This document shows positions 34,246 through 41,944 of a DNA stretch of 44,413 bases, piece after piece. Position numbers and translations under genes: made by a program. Below the pieces are notes generated by a model, which was not told the DNA's origin, did not search any database, and worked only from the letters and a program-made list of their open reading frames with translations. This stretch comes from Pseudolysinimonas_A sp041984585 (GTDB lineage Bacteria; Actinomycetota; Actinomycetes; Actinomycetales; Microbacteriaceae): contig JBHIXX010000020.1 in assembly GCA_041984585.1 (NCBI GenBank), positions 1-44,413 on the forward strand. Reading direction: 5' to 3'. The number at the start of each line of letters is the position of its first letter. Position 1 is the stretch's first letter.

Positions 34246-35388
34246 TCACCAGGGCAGCGCCACGACCTCGCCGCTCGCGCCGGCGGCGAGCCCGCCCGGC
34301 GGCACGACCAGGATGCCGTCGGCGTCGGCCAGCCCGCGCAGCATGGCCGACCCGTCGAATCCGGCCGCGACGACGCCCTCCGACGTGGTGCGAACCGCCC
34401 GCAGTGCGATCGCGTGCGGATGCCCCGGCACCTCAGCGGCGACGGTCGCGTGCTGCGGCTGGTCGGGTGTCCGCCCGGCGAGCGCTCCGAGCAGCGGCCC
34501 GCCGAGGGCGACGAGCGCGACCATCGCTGCCAGCGGGTTGCCGGGGAGCGCGAGCGCGATCCGGCCGTCGCGCAGCCGCACCGCGAGGGTCGGCCCGCCG
34601 GGCCGCACGGCGATCCCGTCGACCAGCACCTCGTCCGCGCGATCGAGCAGCGCGGCCCGCACCCGGTCGGCGCCGGAGCGCCCCGTGCCGCCCGTCGTCA
34701 CCAGCACGTCGCCCGCCGCGTCGTCGAGCGCGGCGAGGGTGGCGGCCTCGTCGTCGCCGATGCGTCGTCCCCGCACCACGAGTCCGCCCAGTCCGGCCAC
34801 CACTGCGGGGAGCTGGGGGCCGAACGCGTCGCGCACCCGGCCGGCGGGCGGCATCCCGGCGACATCCACCTCGTCACCCGTGAACAGCAGGTCGACCTCG
34901 GGCCGGCGCACGGCGAGGGAGTCGTGCCCGGCGACCGCGGCGACCGCCACCCGCGGCGGCGTCAGCAGCAGGCCCGCGGCCACGAGGGCGTCCCCCGCCC
35001 GCGCCTCCTCCCCGGCGGGACGGATGTGGCGACCCGGCCGCACTTCGCGGCCATCGGGGTCGTCGGCGCGCAGGGTGCCGTCGACGGCGAGTCCCGCCTC
35101 CGAGCGCAGCACCGACGTCGCCCCGTCGGGGATGACGCCGCCGGTCACGATTACGCTCGCGGTCGCGGGGGCGAGGGCCCCGGCTGCCGGAACGATCCGC
35201 CACGGCCCCTCCCCGGCGACCGCCCAGCCGTCCATCGCCGACGAGGCGAAGTGCGGGATGTCGGCGAGCGCCTGCACATCGTCGGCGAGCGTCGCTCCGA
35301 CGGCCTCGCTGATCGGCACGGAGCGGGCCGCGAGCGGCGTGAGCGCGCGCAGGCGGGCCCGCGCGTCGGCGAACGACAGGCGGCTCAC
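34246..35388 (-). CDS. moeA: Molybdopterin molybdenumtransferase MoeA
   Basis: A 380-residue enzyme that inserts molybdate into adenylylated molybdopterin. Landmarks are FASSAMDGWAVAG near residue 50, VTGGVIPDGATSVLRSEAG, the LLFTGDEVD loop, VTTGGTGRSGADRVRAAL (MPT-binding) and LALPGNPLAAMVAL. The C-terminal domain IV is short. The GTG start overlaps the stop of a possible 19-codon ORF that also overlaps the DUF6457 gene, making a mobA-DUF6457-(micro-ORF)-moeA chain. It ends opposite the FKBP gene. Confidence 0.93.
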   Translation of the reverse strand: MSRLSFADARARLRALTPLAARSVPISEAVGATLADDVQALADIPHFASSAMDGWAVAGEGPWRIVPAAGALAPATASVIVTGGVIPDGATSVLRSEAGLAVDGTLRADDPDGREVRPGRHIRPAGEEARAGDALVAAGLLLTPPRVAVAAVAGHDSLAVRRPEVDLLFTGDEVDVAGMPPAGRVRDAFGPQLPAVVAGLGGLVVRGRRIGDDEAATLAALDDAAGDVLVTTGGTGRSGADRVRAALLDRADEVLVDGIAVRPGGPTLAVRLRDGRIALALPGNPLAAMVALVALGGPLLGALAGRTPDQPQHATVAAEVPGHPHAIALRAVRTTSEGVVAAGFDGSAMLRGLADADGILVVPPGGLAAGASGEVVALPW

Positions 35389-35452
35389 GCGACGGCGCTC
35401 ACGGTGTGACGCTCACGGGATGACGCCGACCGGTCGACGCTCACTGGGCGGC
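35383..35452. repeat. Degenerate 14-bp tandem repeats at the moeA start
   Basis: GCTCAC recurs at 35383, 35397, 35411 and 35439, exactly 14 or 28 bases apart. The 35397 and 35411 units read GCTCACGGTGTGAC and GCTCACGGGATGAC. On the minus strand each unit presents GTGAGC, the sequence of the real moeA start, so the translation start region appears to have been duplicated by slippage. Confidence 0.6.
35385..35444 (-). CDS. Possible 19-codon coupling ORF between DUF6457 and moeA genes
   Basis: A GTG overlaps the DUF6457 stop as GTGA (35444-35441), runs 19 codons rich in Ser/Arg/Val, and its stop overlaps the moeA GTG start as GTGA (35388-35385). Both neighbours in this operon are joined by the same 4-base overlaps, so ribosomes could pass through by re-initiation. 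No ribosome site or conserved product is visible; it may only be a coupling device or chance. Confidence 0.3.
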   Translation of the reverse strand: MSVDRSASSRERHTVSAVA

Positions 35453-35701
35453 CGCGAGGTCGCGCGCGACCCGCACCGCCTCCGCGAACGCCGCCTCGGG
35501 GTCCTCTCCGGATGCCGCCGCACGCCCCGCGGCGAAGCCGAGCAGGTAGGTGGTCACCGGGGCGGCAGGACGCACGACGGCGTGCGCGGCGACGCCGGCG
35601 ACGCCCAGCACCGCGCGGACGTCGACATCGGTGTCGAGCCCGAGTTCGGTCGCAAGGCGTGCCGCCCACTCGGCGACGCGGGGGTCGAGGTCGTCGGTCA
35701 T
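35441..35701 (-). CDS. DUF6457 small protein of the molybdenum cofactor operon
   Basis: An 86-residue all-helical small protein: LDPRVAEWAARLATELGLDTDVDVRAVLGVAGVAAHAVVRPAAPVTTYLLGFAAGRAAA, then a helical tail. It matches, by eye, the DUF6457 family that sits beside mobA in many actinobacteria. The function is not known; position suggests an accessory role in molybdenum cofactor assembly. The ATG overlaps the mobA stop (ATGA). Confidence 0.78.
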   Translation of the reverse strand: MTDDLDPRVAEWAARLATELGLDTDVDVRAVLGVAGVAAHAVVRPAAPVTTYLLGFAAGRAAASGEDPEAAFAEAVRVARDLAAAQ

Positions 35702-36312
35702 GAGGTCCTCCCGGGCGCGGGTGTCGAAGCGGATTCGGGGCGGGGGCGCGCGATGCCGGCCGCTGCGGCATCCTCCCAGGTGTCGATATCGGCGGCGACC
35801 TCCGGCGCGACCGGCACGTCGACCAGGTCGAGCCCGCCGACGAGTGCGCGCATCGCCGCACCGGTCGGGTCGCCCAGCGCGGCGAGCGCGCGGCGCAGCG
35901 GCTCCGCCCGGTAGACGGCGAGCAGATGTTGCGGATGCCCACCCGCCACCGCGCGCACGCCGTCAGCGTCGCTTTCGGCGAGGGCGCCGACCAGCGCGGC
36001 GACCGCCTCCGCGGCGCGCGGGGCGTCGCAGGCGAGCACGAGCACCACCTCGGTGTCGGGGGCGAGAGCCGCAACCCCCGCGGCGAGCCCCGCGACGGGG
36101 CCCCCGAACGGCGGATCCTCGCGCACCAGCGTCACGGCATCCGGCAGCCGGATGGCGCCCGCCTCTCCGACGACGACGGTGCGCCGCGCGGGCGACGCGG
36201 CCCGCACGGCGAGGGCGAGCAGCGGCGTGCCGTCGACCTGCAGCGCCGCCTTCGGCACGCCGCCGAGGCGCGACGAACGACCCCCGGCGAGGACCACGGC
36301 ATCGAGGATCAT
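35698..36312 (-). CDS. mobA: Molybdenum cofactor guanylyltransferase-like NTP transferase
   Basis: A 204-residue nucleotidyltransferase (MobA-like fold) expected to add GMP or CMP to molybdopterin. The signature LAGGRSSRLGGVPKAAL (8-24) has the catalytic Lys but Pro where MobA usually has Asp before it. VREDPPFGGPVAGLAAG and VLVLACDAPRAAEAVAAL are the other landmarks. ATG 36312 starts at the conserved MILDAVVLAGG. A TACGCT -10-like box (36327-36322) is 9 bases upstream. It is divergent from fdhD. Confidence 0.85.
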   Translation of the reverse strand: MILDAVVLAGGRSSRLGGVPKAALQVDGTPLLALAVRAASPARRTVVVGEAGAIRLPDAVTLVREDPPFGGPVAGLAAGVAALAPDTEVVLVLACDAPRAAEAVAALVGALAESDADGVRAVAGGHPQHLLAVYRAEPLRRALAALGDPTGAAMRALVGGLDLVDVPVAPEVAADIDTWEDAAAAGIARPRPESASTPAPGRTS

Positions 36313-36358
36313 GTCCCATTCAGCGTAAGCGTGCAGGCGGTGGCGATCACTCGCGTGA

Positions 36359-36364
36359 TAGGCA
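36359..36364 (+). promoter_or_regulatory. -10 box of fdhD (leaderless type)
   Basis: TAGGCA ends 6 bases before the GTG at 36371, which favours that GTG over the in-frame TTG at 36365 lying between them. No strong -35 is visible. Confidence 0.4.
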
Positions 36365-36370
36365 TTGGGA

Positions 36371-37270
36371 GTGGGCCGGATCACGGCGCGTCGCCGCGTC
36401 ACACGCATCACCGTCGGAGAGCGCGTCTCCCGACGGGAAGACGTGCTCGCCGTCGAGGAGCCGCTCGAGATCCGCGTCGGCCGACGGCAGCTCGCGATCA
36501 CGATGCGCACGCCCGGCCACGACTTCGATCTCGCCGTCGGGTTCCTCGTCTCCGAGGGTGTCGTGGGCGCCGCCGACGAGGTGGCGGGCATCATCCACTG
36601 CGCGGGCGACGATGGCCAGGGCGGGCAAATAGAGAACACGTACAACGTGCTCGACGTGACCCTCGCCCCCGGGGTGGCGCCGCCCGACACCAGCCTCGAG
36701 CGCCACGTCTACACGTCGTCGTCGTGCGGACTGTGCGGCAAGGCGAGCATCGACGCGGTGCGCACGGCATCCCGGTTCGCCGTCGCCGACGACCCGTTGC
36801 GCCTCGACGCGCACCTGCTCACCACGTTCCCGGATCGGCTGCGCGCCGGACAGGACGTGTTCGACAAGACCGGCGGGCTGCACGCCGCGGCGCTGTTCGA
36901 CGGCACCACCGGCGAGATGCTGGTGCTGCGCGAAGACGTCGGCCGTCACAACGCCGTCGACAAGGTGATCGGCTGGGCCCTCCGCGAGGGGATGCTGCCC
37001 CTGCGCGGCACCGTGCTGCAGGTCTCCGGCCGGGCCAGCTTCGAGCTCGCGCAGAAGGCCTCGATGGCCGGCATCCCGGTGCTCGCGGCCGTCTCCGCCC
37101 CGTCGTCGCTCGCCGTCGAGCTGGCCGAGGACGCCGGAATGACGCTCGTCGGCTTCCTGCGCGGCGCGTCGATGGTGGTCTACTCCGGCGCCGAGCGCAT
37201 CGTCGACGCCGTGCCCGCAGCATCCGCCCCGGCGACGTCGCCGGCCGACAACACCGTGGTGACCCGATGA
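36371..37270 (+). CDS. fdhD: Formate dehydrogenase accessory sulfurtransferase FdhD
   Basis: A 299-residue FdhD, which passes sulfur to the molybdenum centre of formate-dehydrogenase-type enzymes. The sulfur-carrying motif is SSSCGLCGKAS (Cys119 and Cys122). VEEPLEIRVGRRQLAITMRTPGHDFDLAVGFLVSEGV, REDVGRHNAVDKVIG and SGRASFELAQKASMAGIPVLAAVSAPSSLAVELAE are typical. GTG 36371 is preferred because the family usually opens with GRxTxRRRV and a -10 box lies 6 bases upstream. It overlaps its probable client gene by 4 bases. Confidence 0.93.
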   Translation: MGRITARRRVTRITVGERVSRREDVLAVEEPLEIRVGRRQLAITMRTPGHDFDLAVGFLVSEGVVGAADEVAGIIHCAGDDGQGGQIENTYNVLDVTLAPGVAPPDTSLERHVYTSSSCGLCGKASIDAVRTASRFAVADDPLRLDAHLLTTFPDRLRAGQDVFDKTGGLHAAALFDGTTGEMLVLREDVGRHNAVDKVIGWALREGMLPLRGTVLQVSGRASFELAQKASMAGIPVLAAVSAPSSLAVELAEDAGMTLVGFLRGASMVVYSGAERIVDAVPAASAPATSPADNTVVTR

Positions 37271-39573
37271 CCGACATCCGTCCGCACGACGAGTACCCCG
37301 ACCTGAAGGTCGAGCACAACGAGGAGTGGGCGGTCGGCGTGCCCGCGATCGTCAACTCGTTGACGCCCGCGCTGCTGCGGATGGGGCCGGTGCGCACCGC
37401 GAAGCTCGGGCTGGCGATCAACCAGAAGGACGGCTTCGACTGCATGTCGTGCGCGTGGCCGGACCCCGACCACCGCCACACGATCGAGTTTTGCGAGAAC
37501 GGCTTCAAGGCGGTCACCTGGGAGGCCACGCCGGTCACGGTTCCGCGGGAGTTCTGGGCCGAGAACTCGCTCACGTCGCTGCTCGACAAGGGCGAGTACT
37601 GGCTGGGCCAGCAGGGGCGGCTCACGGAGCCGGTCTACAAGCCGGCCGGATCGGACCACTACGAGCCGGTGAGCTGGGACCGCGCGTTCGAGATCGTCAG
37701 CGAGCACCTGCGCGAGCTGCCCGACCCCGACCGCGCCGCGTTCTACACCTCCGGCCGCACCGCCAACGAGACCGCGTTCCTCTACCAGCTGCTCGCCCGG
37801 GCGCTCGGCACCAACAACCTGCCCGACTGCTCCAACATGTGCCACGAGTCGTCGGGCACGGCGCTGGTCGAGACCATCGGCATCGGCAAGGCCACCGTCG
37901 CCTACGACGACTTCGAGAAGGCCGACCTCATCATCGTGATGGGGCAGAACCCCGGCACGAACCATCCGCGGATGCTGTCGGCCCTCGAGGACTGCAAGCG
38001 CAACGGCGGGCGTATCGTCGCCGTGAACCCGCTGCCCGAGGCCGGGCTGATGCGCTACAAGAACCCGCAGAAGGCGCGGGGGATCATCGGCCGCGGCACC
38101 GACATCGCCGACCGGTTTCTGCAGATCCGCTCCGGCGGCGACATGGCGCTGCTGCAGGCCGTGTCGAAGCGAGTGCTCGCCGCCGAGCGCGCAGCGCCCG
38201 GCACGGTGCTCGACCTCGACTTCATCGCCGAGCACACCGACGGGCTCACCGCGTTCCAGCTGCACCTCGACCAGCTCGACGAGGCCGAGGTGCTCGCCGC
38301 CACCGGACTCAGCAGCGAGGAGATCGACGCGCTCGCCGACGACTACCTCGCCGCGAACCGCGTCATCGTCTGCTGGGCGATGGGCATCACGCAGCAGAAG
38401 AAGGGCGTCGCGACGATCAAGGAGATCGTCAACCTGCTGCTGTTGCGCGGCAACATCGGGCGCGAGGGCGCAGGCGCCGCACCGATCCGCGGCCACAGCA
38501 ACGTGCAGGGCGACCGCACGATGGGCATCTGGGAGAAGATGCCCGAGCCGTTCCTCGCGGCGCTCGAGGCGGAGTTCTCGATCCCCATCCCGCGGAAGCA
38601 CGGGCACGACGCGGTCGACGCGCTGCGCGGGCTGCGCGACGGCGAGATCGACGTGTTCGTCGCGATGGGCGGCAACTTCGTCGGCGCCATCTCCGACACG
38701 GCGGCCGCCGAGGCCGCGATGCGCGGCGCGAAGCTCACGGTGCAGGTCTCGACGAAGCTGAACCGCTCGCACGTCGTCACCGGCGACGAGGCGCTCATCC
38801 TGCCGGTGCTCGGCCGCACCGAGATCGACCTGCAGCAGACCGGGCCACAGTTCGTCTCGGTGGAGGACACGGTGTGCGCCGTGCACGCGAGCCACGGCGC
38901 CGTGAAGCCGGTCGCCGACACGCTGCTCTCCGAGGTCGCCGTGGTGTGCCGGATGGCGCGCGCCGCGCTCGGACCGGACCACCCGATCGCGTGGGAGACC
39001 TTCGAGCGCGACTACGACGTCATCCGCGACCACATCGCGCGCGTCGTGCCGGGCTTCTCGGACTTCAACACCGTGGTGCGGCAGAAGGGCGGGTTCATCC
39101 TGCCGAACGGGCCGCGCGACTCGCGCAGCTTCGCGACCGCCACCGGCAAGGCGCGCATCACCGTCAACGCCCTCGACCCGATCGAGGTGCCGCCGGGGCG
39201 GCTCATCCTGCAGACGCTGCGCTCGCACGACCAGTTCAACACCACCATCTACTCGCTCAACGACCGTTACCGCGGCATCTCGAAGGGCCGCGACGTGGTG
39301 TTCGTCAACCCCGACGACCTCGCCGAGCTCGGCCTCGAGGACGGGCAGCGGGTCGACATCCACTCCGAGTGGGCCGACGGCGTCGACCGGGTGCTGCCCG
39401 GCTGGCGGATCGTCGCCTACCCGACCGCGAAGGGATGCGCCGCCGCGTACTACCCGGAGGCGAACGTGCTCGTGCCGCTCGACTCGGTCGCCGAGGGCAG
39501 CAACACGCCCGTGTCGAAGTCGGTGATCGTGCGACTCGAGCCCGTCGCAGTGACGGAGCACGCGGCCCGGTAG
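37267..39573 (+). CDS. FdhF/YdeP-family molybdopterin oxidoreductase
   Basis: A 768-residue molybdoenzyme of the YdeP branch, related to formate dehydrogenase H. The N-terminus has an Fe-S type cysteine set CMSC...C (Cys59, Cys62, Cys76) instead of the classic four-Cys motif. The Mo-ligand position is NMCHESSGTAL (Cys192-His193). Other features are VMGQNPGTNHPRML, AMGITQQKKGVATIKEIVNLLLLRGNIGREGAG and FVAMGGNFVGAISDT. The C-terminal molybdopterin-guanine-binding domain begins near LILQTLRSHDQFNTTIY. YdeP is tied to acid resistance in E. coli, but its substrate is unresolved. No electron-transfer subunit is nearby. Confidence 0.9.
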   Translation: MTDIRPHDEYPDLKVEHNEEWAVGVPAIVNSLTPALLRMGPVRTAKLGLAINQKDGFDCMSCAWPDPDHRHTIEFCENGFKAVTWEATPVTVPREFWAENSLTSLLDKGEYWLGQQGRLTEPVYKPAGSDHYEPVSWDRAFEIVSEHLRELPDPDRAAFYTSGRTANETAFLYQLLARALGTNNLPDCSNMCHESSGTALVETIGIGKATVAYDDFEKADLIIVMGQNPGTNHPRMLSALEDCKRNGGRIVAVNPLPEAGLMRYKNPQKARGIIGRGTDIADRFLQIRSGGDMALLQAVSKRVLAAERAAPGTVLDLDFIAEHTDGLTAFQLHLDQLDEAEVLAATGLSSEEIDALADDYLAANRVIVCWAMGITQQKKGVATIKEIVNLLLLRGNIGREGAGAAPIRGHSNVQGDRTMGIWEKMPEPFLAALEAEFSIPIPRKHGHDAVDALRGLRDGEIDVFVAMGGNFVGAISDTAAAEAAMRGAKLTVQVSTKLNRSHVVTGDEALILPVLGRTEIDLQQTGPQFVSVEDTVCAVHASHGAVKPVADTLLSEVAVVCRMARAALGPDHPIAWETFERDYDVIRDHIARVVPGFSDFNTVVRQKGGFILPNGPRDSRSFATATGKARITVNALDPIEVPPGRLILQTLRSHDQFNTTIYSLNDRYRGISKGRDVVFVNPDDLAELGLEDGQRVDIHSEWADGVDRVLPGWRIVAYPTAKGCAAAYYPEANVLVPLDSVAEGSNTPVSKSVIVRLEPVAVTEHAAR

Positions 39574-39576
39574 CCT
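39571..39576 (+). promoter_or_regulatory. -10 box of hisE (leaderless type)
   Basis: TAGCCT overlaps the upstream gene's stop codon and ends 6 bases before the GTG start of hisE at 39583. A GTGACG -35-like word lies at 39550-39555. There is no ribosome site, so a leaderless start is likely. Confidence 0.5.
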
Positions 39577-39582
39577 GTCGGG

Positions 39583-39846
39583 GTGAAGTCGTTCGACGCG
39601 CTGTTCGCCGAGCTGAGCGAGAAGGCCGAGACCCGCCCCGCGGGATCCGGCACCGTCGCGATGCTCGACGCCGGCGTGCACGCGATCGGCAAGAAGGTCG
39701 TCGAAGAGGCCGCGGAGGTCTGGATGGCGGCCGAGCACGAGGGCGACGAGCGCACCGCGGAGGAGATCTCCCAGCTGCTCTACCACCTGCAGGTGCTCAT
39801 GCTCGCGAAGGGGCTGACGCTCGAGGACGTCGGCCGACATCTCTGA
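39583..39846 (+). CDS. hisE: Phosphoribosyl-ATP pyrophosphatase
   Basis: An 87-residue all-helical enzyme for the second step of histidine synthesis. It shows KSFDALFAELSEKAETRPAGSGTV, then KKVVEEAAEVWMAAEHEGDERTAEEISQLLYHLQVLMLAKGL, with the metal-binding EExxE/E..D pattern. It stands alone rather than fused to HisI, which lies 1.7 kb downstream. The start GTG 39583 sits 6 bases after a TAGCCT box. Confidence 0.95.
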   Translation: MKSFDALFAELSEKAETRPAGSGTVAMLDAGVHAIGKKVVEEAAEVWMAAEHEGDERTAEEISQLLYHLQVLMLAKGLTLEDVGRHL

Positions 39847-39910
39847 GGCCGCGGACGCCCACCGGCATCCGATCCGACATCCGACGACCATCACGACCGG
39901 GAAAGACCCC

Positions 39911-40750
39911 ATGCTCCGCATCGCCGTGCCCAACAAGGGCACCCTCTCCGAGTCCGCCGTGGACATGCTCCGCGAGGCGGGCTACGCCGTGCGCCGCGAC
40001 CCGAAGGAACTCATCGTCGCCGACCCGCGCAACGGCGTCGAGTTCTTCTACTTGCGGCCCCGCGACATCGCCACCTACGTCGGCTCGGGCGCGCTCGACG
40101 TCGGCATCACCGGGCGAGACCTGCTGCTCGACTCGCACTCGACCGCGGTCGAGGTCGACGAGCTCGACTTCGGCGCCTCCACCTTCCGGTTCGCCGGTCC
40201 GGCGGGCGAGTTCGATAAGCTCTCCGACCTGCAGGGCGTGCGCGTCGCGACCAGCTACGACGCCCTCGTCGGCGACTTCCTCGCCGCCGAGCAGGTGACC
40301 GCGACGGTCGTGCGCCTCGACGGGGCAGTCGAGTCCGCGGTGCGCCTCGGCGTGGCGGATGCCGTCGCCGACGTCGTCGAGACGGGATCCACGCTGCGCA
40401 AGCAGGGCCTCGAGATCTTCGGACCCGTCATCCTCGAATCGAAAGCGGTGCTCATCGCCGCGCGCGACGACGTGCCCGGGCTCGCCACCCTGCGCCGCCG
40501 CCTGCAGGGCGTGATGGTGGCCCACCGCTACGTGCTGATGGACTACGACCTGCCGGCGAACCTCATCGAGAAGGCGACGGAGATCACCCCCGGGTTCGAG
40601 TCGCCGACCGTGTCGCCGCTCAAGGACGGCGGGTGGGTCGCCGTGCGGGTCATGGTGCCGCGCGATGAGACCAACCAGATCATGGACGCGCTCTACGAGC
40701 TGGGCGCCCGCGCCATCCTGGTGTCGTCGATCCACGCCGCGCGCATCTGA
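39911..40750 (+). CDS. hisG: ATP phosphoribosyltransferase (long form)
   Basis: A 279-residue first enzyme of histidine synthesis. It opens LRIAVPNKGTLSESAVDMLREAGY, with DVGITGRDLL and DAVADVVETGSTLRKQGLEIF (PRPP loop). The final 70 residues (YDLPANLIEKATEITPGFESPTVSPLKDGGWVAVRVMVPRDETNQIMDAL) form the ACT-like domain that binds histidine for feedback inhibition, so no HisZ partner is needed. The ATG is 64 bases after hisE. Confidence 0.96.
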   Translation: MLRIAVPNKGTLSESAVDMLREAGYAVRRDPKELIVADPRNGVEFFYLRPRDIATYVGSGALDVGITGRDLLLDSHSTAVEVDELDFGASTFRFAGPAGEFDKLSDLQGVRVATSYDALVGDFLAAEQVTATVVRLDGAVESAVRLGVADAVADVVETGSTLRKQGLEIFGPVILESKAVLIAARDDVPGLATLRRRLQGVMVAHRYVLMDYDLPANLIEKATEITPGFESPTVSPLKDGGWVAVRVMVPRDETNQIMDALYELGARAILVSSIHAARI

Positions 40751-40781
40751 TGGGCGCCGGACCCGCCGCGGGAGGGGCGCC

Positions 40782-41543
40782 GTGAGCGTCATCACCCGCG
40801 TCATCCCGTGCCTCGACGTCGCCGCGGGGCGCGTCGTGAAGGGCGTCAACTTCCTCGACCTGCGCGACGCGGGCGACCCGGTCGAGCTCGCGGCGCGCTA
40901 CGCCGAGCAGGGCGCCGACGAGATCACCTTCCTCGACGTCACCGCGACCGTCGAGGACCGCGCCACCATGTACGACACCGTCACCCGCACGGCCGAGCAG
41001 GTGTTCATCCCGCTCACCGTCGGCGGGGGAGTGCGCTCCCGCGACGACGTCGCCCGACTGCTCGCCTCCGGGGCCGACAAGGTTGGCGTCAACTCCGCCG
41101 CCATCGCGCGTCCCGCCCTGGTGGGCGAGATCGCCGACGTGTTCGGCGCCCAGGTGCTCGTGCTCTCCCTCGACGTGAAGCGCAGCGACCGGATGCCGTC
41201 CGGCTTCGTCGTCACCACCCACGGCGGCCGCACCGAGACCGACATCGACGCGCTCGCCTGGGCGGCGGAGGCGATCGAGCGCGGCGCAGGCGAGCTGCTG
41301 GTCAATTCGATCGACGCCGACGGCACCAAGCAGGGCTTCGACCTCGAACTGGTCGCGGCCATGCGCGAGATCAGCTCCGTGCCGGTGATCGCGAGCGGCG
41401 GCGCGGGCGCGCTCGAGCACTTCGCCCCCGCCGTGGCGGCCGGGGCTGATGCGCTGCTGGCGGCATCCGTGTTCCACTACGGGGAGCTCACCGTGGGCGA
41501 CGTGAAGGGCGCGCTGCGCGCCGAAGGGATCGAGGTGCGATGA
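40782..41543 (+). CDS. hisF: Imidazole glycerol phosphate synthase subunit HisF
   Basis: A 253-residue barrel enzyme making imidazole glycerol phosphate and AICAR from PRFAR and ammonia. It starts VITRVIPCLDVAAGRVVKGVNF (catalytic Asp12), with a second catalytic Asp in VLSLDVKRSDRMPSG, and it has VTVGGGVR-like PLTVGGGVRSRDDVARLL and VIASGGAGALEHF. GTG 40782 follows GGAGGGG. Its partner HisH and the isomerase HisA/PriA are not in the window. The stop overlaps hisI by 4 bases. Confidence 0.96.
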   Translation: MSVITRVIPCLDVAAGRVVKGVNFLDLRDAGDPVELAARYAEQGADEITFLDVTATVEDRATMYDTVTRTAEQVFIPLTVGGGVRSRDDVARLLASGADKVGVNSAAIARPALVGEIADVFGAQVLVLSLDVKRSDRMPSGFVVTTHGGRTETDIDALAWAAEAIERGAGELLVNSIDADGTKQGFDLELVAAMREISSVPVIASGGAGALEHFAPAVAAGADALLAASVFHYGELTVGDVKGALRAEGIEVR

Positions 41544-41899
41544 GCGAGTCCGAGACCGCGGATGCCGTGGTCGCCCGCGCGACGTTCGGCGACGACGGGC
41601 TGCTGCCCGCGATCATCCAGGAGGAGTCGACGAAGGACGTCCTCATGCTCGGCTACATGGACGCCGAGGCGCTGCGCCGCACGCTCACGGAGGGGCGCGT
41701 CACCTTCTGGTCGCGATCGCGGCAGGAGTACTGGCGCAAGGGCGACACGAGCGGCCACGTGCAGCACGTGCGCGCCGCCGCGCTCGACTGCGACGGCGAC
41801 ACCCTCCTGGTCACCGTGCACCAGGTCGGTCCCGCCTGCCACACGGGCGCCCACGCCTGCTTCGACGTCGACCCGCTCTCCCCGGTCGTCGGCGGCTGA
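41540..41899 (+). CDS. hisI: Phosphoribosyl-AMP cyclohydrolase
   Basis: A 119-residue zinc and magnesium enzyme, third step of histidine synthesis. Landmarks are LLPAIIQEESTKDVLMLGYMDAEALRRTL, VTFWSRSRQEYWRKGDTSGHVQ, and the metal site DCDGDTLLVTVHQVGPACHTGAHACF with its Cys/Asp ligands. It is the stand-alone form, with HisE separate. The ATGA overlap with hisF sets the start. trpE follows after 45 bases. Confidence 0.96.
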   Translation: MSESETADAVVARATFGDDGLLPAIIQEESTKDVLMLGYMDAEALRRTLTEGRVTFWSRSRQEYWRKGDTSGHVQHVRAAALDCDGDTLLVTVHQVGPACHTGAHACFDVDPLSPVVGG

Positions 41900-41944
41900 C
41901 GTCGCTCGGCGCGGGGGCGCGTCGCCGGATGCGACAATCGACGG

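Noticed and set aside
36365..36370. TTG start for fdhD two codons upstream
   Set aside because: The family start pattern and the -10 box 6 bases before 36371 favour the GTG.
37180..39966. 928-codon minus-strand open frame
   Set aside because: It is antisense to the YdeP-type enzyme gene, with the usual His/Asp/Arg/Val bias of shadow frames.
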